Of a DNA stretch of 64,000 bases, positions 19,857 to 27,654 are shown in pieces. The translations under genes and the position numbers were made by a program. The notes below the pieces were generated by a model, which saw only the letters and a list, made by a program, of their open reading frames with translations, ran no database searches and was not told the origin of the DNA. Each line of letters begins with the position of its first letter. Position 1 is the stretch's first letter. This stretch comes from Actinotalea soli. GTDB lineage: Bacteria; Actinomycetota; Actinomycetes; Actinomycetales; Cellulomonadaceae. Location of the stretch: positions 558,001-622,000 of the forward strand of contig NZ_JAGEMK010000001.1 of assembly GCF_017565425.1 (NCBI RefSeq), given 5' to 3'.

Positions 19857-20261
19857 ATGACTGATCCGAACACACCGCCGTACCCGCCCGGAGGGCCGAG
19901 CACGCCCCCGCCGGCAGGTCCGCACGGGGCTCCCGGGCTCTCCGACGCCGAGGTCCGCCAGTGGGCCGGGTTGGCTCACCTCGGAGGCATCCTGGGGTTC
20001 CTGCCCTCGCTCATCATCTGGCTCGTCTACAAGGACCGCAGCGGCTTCGTCGCCCAGGAGGCGAAGGCGGCCCTGAACTTCCAGATCACCCTGCTGATCG
20101 GCTACGTCGCGCTCAACGTCCTCGGCTGGATCATCCCGGGCGTCGGGCTGCTGGTCCCGGTGGTGTGGGTGGTGGGCATCATCTTCTCGGTGCTCGGCTA
20201 CCAGGCCGTCAACCGCGGCCAGGCCTACAAGTACCCCTTCTCCCTCGAGCTGGTGAAGTGA
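19857..20261 (+). CDS. DUF4870 membrane protein, copy 1
   Basis: A 134-residue protein: a Pro/Gly-rich cytoplasmic N-terminus (to about residue 35), a conserved segment VRQWAGLAHLGGILGFLPSL, and three hydrophobic helices ending in NRGQAYKYPFSLELVK. This is the DUF4870 (Tic20-like) fold of unknown function. The ATG at 19857 follows GAAAGG; the in-frame ATG at 19824 lacks a ribosome-binding site. A -10-like TAGGGT is at 19765-19770. The gene is followed after one base by a paralogue. Confidence 0.82.
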   Translation: MTDPNTPPYPPGGPSTPPPAGPHGAPGLSDAEVRQWAGLAHLGGILGFLPSLIIWLVYKDRSGFVAQEAKAALNFQITLLIGYVALNVLGWIIPGVGLLVPVVWVVGIIFSVLGYQAVNRGQAYKYPFSLELVK

Positions 20262-20262
20262 C

Positions 20263-20754
20263 ATGACGACCGACCCGTCCGCCCAGAACCCCGACCACGG
20301 CGACCAGCCGGGGAGCGCGACCCCGCCTCCGCCCGCGGCTGGAGCCACGCCTCCCCCGCAGGGCTACTCCGCGCCGGGGGCCTACCCGCCCCCGCCGCCG
20401 GCGGCCCCCTACTCGGGCGCCCAGCCGCTGCTGAGCGACTCCGACCAGCGCCTGTGGGCGACGCTGTCCCACGTGGGCGGCATCCTGTTCGGCTTCGTGC
20501 CGCCGCTGGTCATCTGGCTGATCTTCAAGGAGCGGGGCCGCTTCGTCGAGGAGCAGTCGAAGGAGGCGCTCAACTTCCAGATCACGCTGGCGATCGCCTA
20601 CGTGGTCGGCTGGGTCACCAGCCTGATCCTCATCGGCTTCGTGATCCTCGTGGCCGCAGCCCTCGCCGCGGTCATCTTCGGCATCCTCGCCGCGGTCGCC
20701 GCGAACCGGGGCGAGGCCTACCGGTACCCGTTCGCCCTGCGGCTGGTGAAGTGA
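20263..20754 (+). CDS. DUF4870 membrane protein, copy 2
   Basis: A tandem paralogue of the preceding gene, 163 residues. The N-terminus is a longer Pro/Gly/Ala/Tyr-rich tail (about 55 residues), then DQRLWATLSHVGGILFGFVPPLVIWLIF and two more hydrophobic segments, ending NRGEAYRYPFALRLVK like copy 1. The shared core with diverged tails points to local duplication. The two may form a heteromeric membrane complex; no function is known. Confidence 0.82.
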   Translation: MTTDPSAQNPDHGDQPGSATPPPPAAGATPPPQGYSAPGAYPPPPPAAPYSGAQPLLSDSDQRLWATLSHVGGILFGFVPPLVIWLIFKERGRFVEEQSKEALNFQITLAIAYVVGWVTSLILIGFVILVAAALAAVIFGILAAVAANRGEAYRYPFALRLVK

Positions 20755-20819
20755 CCTCGGCGCGACGAGGTTGACGGAGCCCGCTCGCAGCAGTCGGGCG
20801 GTGAGCTCCTCGCAGTGCC

Positions 20820-20852
20820 ACGGGAGGGTCGGCCACAGGTCGGCCCTCCCGT
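20820..20852. terminator. Bidirectional terminator-like hairpin
   Basis: Perfect 9-bp arms ACGGGAGGG and CCCTCCCGT with a 15-nt loop lie between the convergent DUF4870 pair and hemW. There is no T-run, which is usual for GC-rich actinobacteria. Confidence 0.6.
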
Positions 20853-20865
20853 CCTGCGTCGGGCC

Positions 20866-22107
20866 TCAGTCGGTCAGGGCCCGGACCACGGTGTCCGCGA
20901 GGAGGCGCCCCCGCCGGGTCAGGACCACCCGGCCCTGGAGGGCAGAGCGACCGTCGAGCAGCTCGTCCGCGACGAGACCGGCCACCGCGGTGCGTGCCCG
21001 CGCCGTGAGCGAGGCCACCGCGAGGCCCTCCCGGATCCTCGAGCCGAGCAAGGTCCGCTCGAGACCGACCTCCGCGGGGCCGAGGAGCTCTCTCCCGGCA
21101 GCCGGGCTGAGGCCGCCCTCCAGGCGCGACGCGTAGGCGCGCGGGTGCTTGACGTTCCACCAGCGCACCGCCCGCTCCCCTGCGCCGACGTGCGAGTGCG
21201 CGCCGGGACCGATCCCCCACCAGTCGGCACCCCGCCAGTACGCGAGGTTGTGCTGGCAGGCGTCAGCGGGGGTCCGGGCCCAGTTGCTGACCTCGTACCA
21301 GGCGAGGCCCGAGGCCTCGAGCAGGTCGTCGACGAGCTCGTACTTCGCGGCCTGGTCGTCGCCGTCGGGCAGGTCGAGCTCGCCCCGCCGGACCTGGACC
21401 GCCATCTTGGTGCCGGGCTCGACGACCAACGCGTAGGCCGACACGTGATCCACCCCGCAGGCGACGGCCGTCTCGACCGACCGGCGCCAGTCGTCGAGGG
21501 ACTCCCCCGGGGTGCCGTAGATCAGGTCGAGGGAGACGGCGAGACCTGCGTCCTGGGCCCACCGGACCGCCTCGGGTACCCGCGCAGGGTCGTGCGTCCG
21601 CTCGAGGGTCGCCAGGACGTGCGGGACGGCTGACTGCATGCCGAAGGACACCCGCGTGAACCCCGCCTCGGCGAGCCGGGCCAGCGAGCCAGGGGTGACC
21701 GAGTCAGGGTTCGCCTCGGTGGTGACCTCGGCCCCGCTCTCGAGCCCCCAGGTCCCCCGGACGTGGTCGAGCATGCGCACGAGGTCCTCGGTCGGCAGCA
21801 CCGTGGGTGTGCCGCCCCCCACGAAGACCGTGCCGACCTCACGCGAGCCCCGACCCACCGCCTCGAGGGTCCTCGCCGCGAGGTCGATCTCGCGCAGGGC
21901 GGTCTGGGCGTAGGCGAGCTGACTAGCACCACCCCCGAGCTCGCTCGCGGTGTAGGTGTTGAAGTCGCAGTAGCCGCACCGCACCGCGCAGAAGGGCACG
22001 TGCAGGTAGACGCCGAACCCCGGGACCTCAGGAGTCGCCTGGCCGACCCACCCGGGCAGGTGCCCGTCCGGCGGGGGCACCTCGCCGTCGGGCAGGGCGG
22101 GGGTCAC
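20866..22107 (-). CDS. hemW: Radical SAM heme chaperone HemW
   Basis: Radical SAM protein of 413 residues. The 4Fe-4S motif PFCAVRCGYCDF (CxxxCxxC) lies near residue 40, with GGGTPTVLP following; the C-terminal HemW domain includes CQHNLAYWRGADWWGIGPGAHSH. This class, formerly called oxygen-independent coproporphyrinogen oxidase-like, transfers heme to respiratory enzymes. Start is GTG at 22107, 37 nt downstream of lepA, a pairing common in actinobacteria. Confidence 0.93.
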   Translation of the reverse strand: MTPALPDGEVPPPDGHLPGWVGQATPEVPGFGVYLHVPFCAVRCGYCDFNTYTASELGGGASQLAYAQTALREIDLAARTLEAVGRGSREVGTVFVGGGTPTVLPTEDLVRMLDHVRGTWGLESGAEVTTEANPDSVTPGSLARLAEAGFTRVSFGMQSAVPHVLATLERTHDPARVPEAVRWAQDAGLAVSLDLIYGTPGESLDDWRRSVETAVACGVDHVSAYALVVEPGTKMAVQVRRGELDLPDGDDQAAKYELVDDLLEASGLAWYEVSNWARTPADACQHNLAYWRGADWWGIGPGAHSHVGAGERAVRWWNVKHPRAYASRLEGGLSPAAGRELLGPAEVGLERTLLGSRIREGLAVASLTARARTAVAGLVADELLDGRSALQGRVVLTRRGRLLADTVVRALTD

Positions 22108-22144
22108 GCGGCGACCCGGGGGGCGGCACCGCGGGGTCGGGTGC

Positions 22145-24028
22145 TCACTTCTTGGGCTTGTCCTTGCCGCCGCTGTCGTCGGAGGACAACGCAGCGATGA
22201 AGGCCTCCTGCGGCACGTCGACCCGGCCGATGGTCTTCATGCGCTTCTTGCCCTCCTTCTGCTTCTCCAGGAGCTTGCGCTTGCGGCTGATGTCTCCGCC
22301 GTAGCACTTGGCCAGGACGTCCTTGCGGATCGCGCGGATCGTCTCGCGCGCGATGACCCGGGAGCCCACGGCTGCCTGGATCGGGACCTCGAACTGCTGG
22401 CGCGGGATGAGGTCCTTGAGCTTGCCGGCCATCATCACCCCGTAGGCGTAGGCCTTCTCCTTGTGCACGATCGCGCTGAAGGCGTCGACCTGCTCACCCT
22501 GCAGCAGGATGTCGACCTTGACGAGGTCGGCGGCCTGCTCGCCGGCCGGTTCGTAGTCCAGCGAGGCGTAGCCGCGCGTCTTGGACTTGAGCTGGTCGAA
22601 GAAGTCGAAGACGATCTCGGCGAGGGGCAGCATGTACCGCATCTCGACCCGTTCCGCGGAGAGGTAGTCCATCCCCTGCAGGTCGCCCCGGCGGCTCTGG
22701 CACAGCTCCATGACGGCACCGATGAACTCGCTCGGCGCAAGGATCGTCGCCTTGACGACGGGCTCGCGGACCTCGCCGATCTTGCCCCCGGGGAACTCGC
22801 TCGGGTTGGTCACCGTGACGATCGAGCGGTCCTCCATCGTGACCTCGTAGACCACGTTGGGCGCCGTCGAGATCAGGTCGAGGTCGAACTCCCGCTCGAG
22901 CCGCTCACGGATGATCTCCAGGTGCAGCAGACCGAGGAACCCGACCCGGAAGCCGAAGCCCAGCGCGACCGACGTCTCGGGCTCGTAGGCGAGAGCGGCG
23001 TCGTTGAGCTTGAGCTTGTCGAGGGCGTCGCGCAGCACCGGGTAGTCGGACCCGTCGATCGGGTAGAGCCCCGAGAAGACCATCGGCCGAGGGTCGTGGT
23101 ACTCGGCCAGGGCCTGGTTCGCAGGCTTGCTCGCGTTGGTGACGGTGTCGCCCACCTTGGACTGCCGGACATCCTTGACGCCGGTGATCAGGTAGCCGAC
23201 CTCGCCGACGCCGAGCCCCTGGGTCCGGATCGCCTCGGGCGAGATGACGCCGATCTCGAGGAGCTCGTGGGTCGCCCGGGTGGACATCATGACGATCTTC
23301 TCGCGCGGGTTGAGCTGTCCGTCGACCACCCGGACGTAGGTGACCACGCCGCGGTACGTGTCGTAGACCGAGTCGAAGATCATCGCTCGGGCCGGAGCCT
23401 CGGCGTCGCCCACGGGCCCCGGGACGGTCGCGACGATGCGGTCCAGGAGCTCGGTCACGCCGGCGCCGGTCTTCCCCGAGACACGCAGGACGTCCGCGGG
23501 GTCCCCACCCACCAGACCGGCGATCTCCTCCGCGTACCGCTCGGGCTGGGCTGCCGGGAGGTCGATCTTGTTGAGCACCGGGATGATCGCGAGGTCGTTC
23601 TCCATCGCGAGGTAGAGGTTCGCCAGGGTCTGCGCCTCGATCCCCTGGGCGGCGTCGACCAGGAGGACGGCGCCCTCGCAGGCCGCCAGGGAGCGCGACA
23701 CCTCGTAGGTGAAGTCGACGTGGCCGGGCGTGTCGATCATGTTGAGCGCGTACGGCGTGGTGGTCCCGTCCTGCTCGACGGCCCACGGCATCCGGACGGC
23801 CTGGGACTTGATGGTGATGCCCCGCTCGCGCTCGATGTCCATCCGGTCGAGGTACTGGGCACGCATCGCACGCTGGTCCACCACCCCGGTCAGCTGGAGC
23901 ATCCGGTCGGCAAGGGTCGACTTGCCGTGGTCGATGTGGGCGATGATGCAGAAGTTGCGCAGCAGCGACGGCGGCGTGGCCGCGGGCTGGATGCGCGACG
24001 TCAGCTCGGTGCTCGGGATCGGGGACAA
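22145..24028 (-). CDS. lepA: Elongation factor 4 (LepA)
   Basis: Ribosome-dependent GTPase that back-translocates or remodels stalled ribosomes. G1 [14 protein letters not shown]3 DTPGHVDF and G4 NKIDLP are intact, as is the LepA-specific C-terminal domain ([16 protein letters not shown]). I place the start at TTG 24028, giving 627 residues, because GGAG lies 8 nt upstream and the family length is about 600-650; the open frame continues to 24175 without homology. The rare TTG start could limit expression, but the choice is uncertain by a few codons. Confidence 0.93.
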   Translation of the reverse strand: MSPIPSTELTSRIQPAATPPSLLRNFCIIAHIDHGKSTLADRMLQLTGVVDQRAMRAQYLDRMDIERERGITIKSQAVRMPWAVEQDGTTTPYALNMIDTPGHVDFTYEVSRSLAACEGAVLLVDAAQGIEAQTLANLYLAMENDLAIIPVLNKIDLPAAQPERYAEEIAGLVGGDPADVLRVSGKTGAGVTELLDRIVATVPGPVGDAEAPARAMIFDSVYDTYRGVVTYVRVVDGQLNPREKIVMMSTRATHELLEIGVISPEAIRTQGLGVGEVGYLITGVKDVRQSKVGDTVTNASKPANQALAEYHDPRPMVFSGLYPIDGSDYPVLRDALDKLKLNDAALAYEPETSVALGFGFRVGFLGLLHLEIIRERLEREFDLDLISTAPNVVYEVTMEDRSIVTVTNPSEFPGGKIGEVREPVVKATILAPSEFIGAVMELCQSRRGDLQGMDYLSAERVEMRYMLPLAEIVFDFFDQLKSKTRGYASLDYEPAGEQAADLVKVDILLQGEQVDAFSAIVHKEKAYAYGVMMAGKLKDLIPRQQFEVPIQAAVGSRVIARETIRAIRKDVLAKCYGGDISRKRKLLEKQKEGKKRMKTIGRVDVPQEAFIAALSSDDSGGKDKPKK

Positions 24029-24322
24029 GCGATGGGCTCCGGGGATCGGGAGGGCACGAGGACAGGTCGCTCCATGGTCCCATGCCCCGGGACGGCACGG
24101 CCCCACACCTGCACCTTCAGGCACGGCGTGGCGACCCCGTGACGGCGGCGCTCCTGGGCGGACGTGGCCGTCCACGCGCTCAGACTGCTAGCATGTGAGA
24201 ACGCGTGTCCGCCCAGGTCGGCGGGCACTGATCCGGCCCCTCTCCGCGGGTGTCCCCACGCCCCAGTCCCGGAGCCGGACGCGCCCTCGACGACCTGTCC
24301 ATACGCACAAGAGAGTTCACAC

Positions 24323-24583
24323 GTGGCGAACATCAAGTCCCAGATCAAGCGGATCCGTACCAACGAGATCTCGCGACTGCGCAACAAGGCCGTGAAGTCC
24401 GAGCTCAAGACGCAGGTGCGCCGCGTCCGCGAGGCCGTCGCCGCCGGCGACAAGGAGGCAGCGGCCACGGCCCTGCGTTCCGCCTCGACCAAGCTCGACA
24501 AGGCCGCCAGCAAGGGCGTCATCCACGCCAACCAGGCCGCCAACCGCAAGTCGGCCCTGGCGAAGCAGGTCGCCTCGCTCTGA
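24323..24583 (+). CDS. rpsT: 30S ribosomal protein S20
   Basis: An 86-residue basic protein beginning [30 protein letters not shown]-type sequence, the classic S20 N-terminus that binds 16S rRNA. The GTG start is preceded by AAGAGAG. It diverges from lepA across 294 nt; a -10-like TAGCAT (24189-24194) could start its mRNA, giving a long leader. I see no other gene in that gap. A very strong hairpin follows the stop. Confidence 0.96.
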   Translation: MANIKSQIKRIRTNEISRLRNKAVKSELKTQVRRVREAVAAGDKEAAATALRSASTKLDKAASKGVIHANQAANRKSALAKQVASL

Positions 24584-24607
24584 CCGGCCCGCGGGTCGAC
24601 CCGCACG

Positions 24608-24653
24608 CATGACGACGGCGCCGCTCCCTGAAGGGAGCGGCGCCGTCGTCATG
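24608..24653. terminator. Strong terminator of rpsT
   Basis: A perfect inverted repeat with 22-nt arms separated by only two bases (effective 4-nt loop TGAA), 25 nt after the rpsT stop. It is symmetrical and would work in both directions. Confidence 0.9.
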
Positions 24654-24725
24654 CTCAGGCCGTCGTCATGGACAGGCCGTCCGACCATCGATCAGCGACG
24701 TACCACCACGTCCGGAAGCGACGCC

Positions 24726-24754
24726 AGCGCTGGCTCCCCCTGCAGGCCAGCGCT
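24726..24754. terminator. Terminator-like hairpin behind the HTH/TPR regulator
   Basis: Arms AGCGCTGGC (24726-24734) and GCCAGCGCT (24746-24754) pair perfectly over 9 bp with an 11-nt loop, 29 nt after the regulator stop on the minus strand. Confidence 0.55.
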
Positions 24755-24782
24755 CACGTGCACCCGGACGAGGTGGCCCCGG

Positions 24783-26138
24783 TCACGCCTCCGAGCGGTG
24801 AGACCCGGCTGCCTTCGTGCTGGCCACCTGTCCTGGGGTGACGAGGGGGGTCGTCGTCGGCCGGATACCGACCTCGCGCAGCGCGGTCTCGTAGGCCTGG
24901 GCCGCGCCTGCGAGGTCGCCGTGGGCCAGGAGGCGGTCGCCCAGCGCGCGCCAGACCGAGGCCGACTCGCGGCCAGCTGACATCATGCCGAGCATGTCCG
25001 CCGCCCAGCGGTAGGCAGCATGGGCCTCGTCGAGAGAGCCCTGGGCGGCGAGGACGTCGCCCAGGAGGATGTGGCCGTTGCAGCGGTCCAGGGTGGCGGT
25101 CTCGTCGAGCCGTCCGAGCCCAGACCGCGCGAGGTCCTCGGCCGCGTCGATTTCCCCGAGAAGCAGACGGGCGCGCCCACTCTCGAAGTCGCATCGCGCG
25201 AGCTCCACCTCCGAGCCCACGAGGGCGAGGTTCGTCTGTGCGCGGCCGAGCTGCTCGAGGGCTGCCTCGGGCTCGGGGGCGTCCAGGCGCAGGAGCAACC
25301 ATGCGTAGTGCAGGCGAAGCCGTGGCACGTCGCGGCTGCTGGCTCCTTCGCTCAGGTAGGCGAGGGCTCGCTCGGTCAGCCGGCGCGCCTCGGCGAGGTC
25401 ACCACGCCCCTCGGCGACCAGCGAGGCGTTCCAGTAGATGCTGCCCCGGCCTCGCATCGTGCCCGCCTCGTCGGCGAGCCTGACCAGCTCGGCCGCCCGG
25501 TGCGCTGCGAAGAGCAGGTCACCCCGCTCGTAGTAGGACCACAGGATCGTCGAGGCGAGCCTCAGGTGCTCGTCCGTCCCGGCGACCCCGAGGGTCTCGA
25601 GCTCCTGGAGCACCTGCTCCCCGAGCTCGATGCTGTGCCCGAGGTCACCGGCTTCGTGGTACGCGGCGACGAGGCTGGTCGCGAGGGTGGCCGCCTCCGT
25701 CGCACGGCCCCTCAGCCGCGCCTCCTTGAGGAGCGGCTCGAGGACGTTGATCGACTCGTCGAGCTCACCCAGGGCCTCGTGGGCCTGGGCGAGGGCGTGC
25801 AGGGCCTCGGCGTGGTGCCTCGGCGCGATCGTCGAGAGGTCGAGGGCGAGGAGCCGGTCCCGTGCTTCTTCGGCGGCGCCGTTCGCGAGGGCCAGGCGTG
25901 CGAAACCGATCTCCAGACGGGCGCGCTCCTCGCTCGGAGCCTTGTCCCCGTGGCGCAGGTAGTCCGCCGTGGTGCCCAGCCGGTCGGCCAGGACCGCGAG
26001 GGCCGCGTCCGTCGGCATGCGACGTCCGGCCTCGATCAGCGAGATGTAGCTCGGAGAGAAGTCCTCACCCGCCAGGGCGGTCTGGGACATCCCGGCACGG
26101 GTGCGCTCGTCACGGAGTCGCTCGGAGAGTTCAGTCAC
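24783..26138 (-). CDS. XRE-HTH/TPR transcriptional regulator (RRNPP-like architecture)
   Basis: A 451-residue cytoplasmic protein. An XRE-type helix-turn-helix fills residues 3-60 (LSERLRDERTRAGMSQTALAG, then SPSYISLIEAGRRMPTDAALAVLADRLG). The remaining 370 residues are helical tandem repeats with TPR spacing, for example HAEALHALAQAHEALGELDES and DRCNGHILLGDVLAAQGSLDEA, ending in a short disordered tail. DNA-binding HTH plus a C-terminal TPR superhelix is the layout of RRNPP peptide receptors (PlcR, Rgg, PrgX) and of some actinobacterial regulators. The gene starts at GTG 26138, 8 nt after a -10 box, so the mRNA looks leaderless. Immediately upstream on the same strand is a 42-codon secreted-peptide gene, its candidate ligand source. 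Ligand and targets are inferred, not shown. Confidence 0.85.
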   Translation of the reverse strand: MTELSERLRDERTRAGMSQTALAGEDFSPSYISLIEAGRRMPTDAALAVLADRLGTTADYLRHGDKAPSEERARLEIGFARLALANGAAEEARDRLLALDLSTIAPRHHAEALHALAQAHEALGELDESINVLEPLLKEARLRGRATEAATLATSLVAAYHEAGDLGHSIELGEQVLQELETLGVAGTDEHLRLASTILWSYYERGDLLFAAHRAAELVRLADEAGTMRGRGSIYWNASLVAEGRGDLAEARRLTERALAYLSEGASSRDVPRLRLHYAWLLLRLDAPEPEAALEQLGRAQTNLALVGSEVELARCDFESGRARLLLGEIDAAEDLARSGLGRLDETATLDRCNGHILLGDVLAAQGSLDEAHAAYRWAADMLGMMSAGRESASVWRALGDRLLAHGDLAGAAQAYETALREVGIRPTTTPLVTPGQVASTKAAGSHRSEA

Positions 26139-26146
26139 AGTTGGTC

Positions 26147-26152
26147 ACTCTA
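26147..26152 (-). promoter_or_regulatory. -10 element of the regulator gene
   Basis: TAGAGT on the minus strand ends 8 nt before the GTG at 26138, predicting a leaderless transcript for the regulator independent of the peptide gene. No clear -35 is present. Confidence 0.5.
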
Positions 26153-26163
26153 GCCTTGACATC

Positions 26164-26179
26164 GCCCTCGCGGGAGGGC
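26164..26179. terminator. Hairpin between the peptide gene and the regulator
   Basis: GCCCTC and GAGGGC pair across a 4-nt loop, inside a GC-rich stretch 31 nt after the peptide stop. It could end or attenuate the peptide transcript before the regulator promoter. Confidence 0.4.
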
Positions 26180-26210
26180 CCCGGTCCCTCCGAACGGGTG
26201 AAATCTTCAA

Positions 26211-26339
26211 CTACTGCTTGCAGCAGCCGGTGCTGCCTATCGCGGTGACCGTGACGGCGTCACCAGGGACAGGCAGCCCGACGACGGCGAGACCCAGGGT
26301 CAGCAGGGCGGTCGAGACGATCTTCGTGGTGCGGTTCAT
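26211..26339 (-). CDS. Small secreted peptide precursor, candidate pheromone
   Basis: A 42-residue product read from ATG 26339 to TAG 26211. GAGGAG lies 5 nt upstream, one of the best ribosome-binding sites in the window. The start MNRTTK is basic, residues 7-22 are hydrophobic (IVSTALLTLGLAVVGL), and PVPGDA gives a plausible signal-peptidase site after Ala28. The mature part would be about 14 residues, VTVTAIGSTGCCKQ, with two adjacent Cys near the end. It lies 72 nt upstream of the XRE/TPR regulator on the same strand, as signalling-peptide genes often flank RRNPP receptors in Firmicutes. Alternatives are a small secreted antimicrobial or metal-binding peptide. The coding nature is supported by ribosome-binding site, signal sequence and placement; the role is inference. 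Confidence 0.65.
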   Translation of the reverse strand: MNRTTKIVSTALLTLGLAVVGLPVPGDAVTVTAIGSTGCCKQ

Positions 26340-26377
26340 GGAGGCTCCTCGGTAGGACGACGCGGTGTGTCACGACG

Positions 26378-26406
26378 ACTATGACAGGATTCCTCCGCGT
26401 TTGCAC
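26378..26406 (-). promoter_or_regulatory. Candidate promoter of the peptide gene
   Basis: CATAGT (26378-26383, minus strand) is a fair -10; 17 nt upstream the -35 position reads GTGCAA, far from consensus. A weak -35 with repeats just upstream is typical of an activator-dependent promoter. Start of transcription would be near 26371. Confidence 0.35.
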
Positions 26407-26418
26407 CCCCTCTGACCT

Positions 26419-26493
26419 GGCTTTTTGACGTGATCATGAGGGACTTTTGAGCATGAACACGCAGAGACCGGGGCAAAGCTTGCGGGTTTTCGA
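26419..26493. repeat. Three spaced direct repeats upstream of the peptide gene
   Basis: On the plus strand GGCTTTTTGA (26419-26428), GGACTTTTGA (26441-26450) and GGGTTTTCGA (26484-26493) share seven of ten positions. Starts are 22 and 43 bp apart, close to two and four helical turns, so the copies lie on the same face of the DNA. They are in an unusually AT-rich patch between holA and the peptide gene, upstream of the candidate promoter. They may be binding sites for the adjacent regulator. Apart from these, the 26340-26618 gap shows no gene. Confidence 0.45.
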
Positions 26494-26618
26494 GCGCGTT
26501 CAGAGACGAGGCTCACAGCATCAGATCTCGCCTGCGGCAGCGGGAGTCATTCCCTTCATGACCACCGCATCGCCTGAGTCGCCAGGATCTGCGCCTCACC
26601 CGCCGCGAGAGCTCGTGA

Positions 26619-27629
26619 TCAGCCGCGAGCGGCCTCGGCCACACGGAGCACCGCGCGCTCGACGGCGAAGACGGGATCCTTGCCAGCGCCCTTGACCTCG
26701 GCATCGGCCCGGGCGACCGCCGTGATCGCGGCGGCCAGGGACTCCGGTGTCCAGCCGACGAGCTCTCTGCGTGCCCGGTCGACCTGCCAGGGCGCCAGAC
26801 CCAGATCACGTGCGGGGTCGAGGCCACGTCCCCGCGCGGCCGCGACCTTCGCCAGGAGCCGGAGCTTCGCGGCGAGGGCTGCGACGACGGGGACGGGGTC
26901 AGAACCGGTGGCGAGGGCGTGCCGGAGGAGCGCGACCGCCTCGCCGGCCCGGCCCGAGGCCGCCGCGTCGGCAACCTTGAACCCGGTCGCCTCGACCCGG
27001 CCGCCGTAGTAGCGCGCCACCGTCTGCTCGGTGATCACACCGCTGGTGTCCGCCGCGAGCTGCTGGCAGGCCGCGGCGAGCTCGCGCAGGTCCGCGCCAC
27101 AGGCCTCGAGCAGTGCCCGCAGCCCCGAGGCATCGGCCCGTCGGCCCGCTCGGCGCAGCTCCGCCGTGGCGAAGGCGCTCTTGTCTGCCTCACGCTTGAT
27201 CGGGTCGCAGGCCACCACGAGCGCCCCCGCGGCCCGGATCGCGTCGAGGGCCTTCTTGCCCCGCACCCCACCTCCGTGGACGAGGACGAGGACCACGTCC
27301 TCCGCGGGTTCGGCGACGTAGTCGACGACGTCCGCGAGGGCGGCGTCGGTGCCGGCGTGCAGCTCCTCGACCACCACGACCCGGGGCTCGTCGAACAGGC
27401 TCGGGCTCACGACCGCACGGAGCCGACCGCCCTCGTAGCCGGCTGCCGAGACCCGGGTCACCTCGACCGCGGGGTCGGCCGCGCGCGCCTGGGCCAGCAC
27501 ACGGTCGACGGCCCTCTCCGCCAGGAGGGCCTCGGTCCCCGTGACGAGGACCACGGGGGCGGGGGTCACCTCGTCCCAGGGGATGCCCGAGCTCGTCGAG
27601 GGCGCACTGCGTCGCGGGGGACGTGCCAT
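26619..27629 (-). CDS. holA: DNA polymerase III subunit delta
   Basis: Clamp-loader subunit that opens the beta sliding clamp. The 336-residue protein has the HolA layout: an N-terminal RecA-like domain (VLVTGTEALLAERAVDRVL, then SLFDEPRVVVVEEL) and C-terminal helical domains (LREL AAACQQLAADT and LAAKLRLLAKVAAARG). The ATG at 27629 has GGGAGG upstream; the longer open frame runs into comEC. Location after comEC is the standard comEA-comEC-holA order. Confidence 0.93.
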   Translation of the reverse strand: MARPPRRSAPSTSSGIPWDEVTPAPVVLVTGTEALLAERAVDRVLAQARAADPAVEVTRVSAAGYEGGRLRAVVSPSLFDEPRVVVVEELHAGTDAALADVVDYVAEPAEDVVLVLVHGGGVRGKKALDAIRAAGALVVACDPIKREADKSAFATAELRRAGRRADASGLRALLEACGADLRELAAACQQLAADTSGVITEQTVARYYGGRVEATGFKVADAAASGRAGEAVALLRHALATGSDPVPVVAALAAKLRLLAKVAAARGRGLDPARDLGLAPWQVDRARRELVGWTPESLAAAITAVARADAEVKGAGKDPVFAVERAVLRVAEAARG

Positions 27630-27654
27630 GGCATCAGCCTCCCATGGACCACCG

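Noticed and set aside
22463-24142. 559-codon plus-strand frame opposite lepA
   Set aside because: Antisense shadow of an intact translation factor, composed of Asp/Arg/Val/His-rich filler.
24643-24670. Direct repeat GCCGTCGTCATG after rpsT as an attachment site
   Set aside because: One copy is part of the terminator arm and no integrase or tRNA end is nearby; probably chance or terminator duplication.
26447-26695. 82-codon plus-strand frame between the peptide gene and holA
   Set aside because: Runs into holA on the opposite strand, has no ribosome-binding site, and overlaps the repeat and promoter region of the peptide gene.
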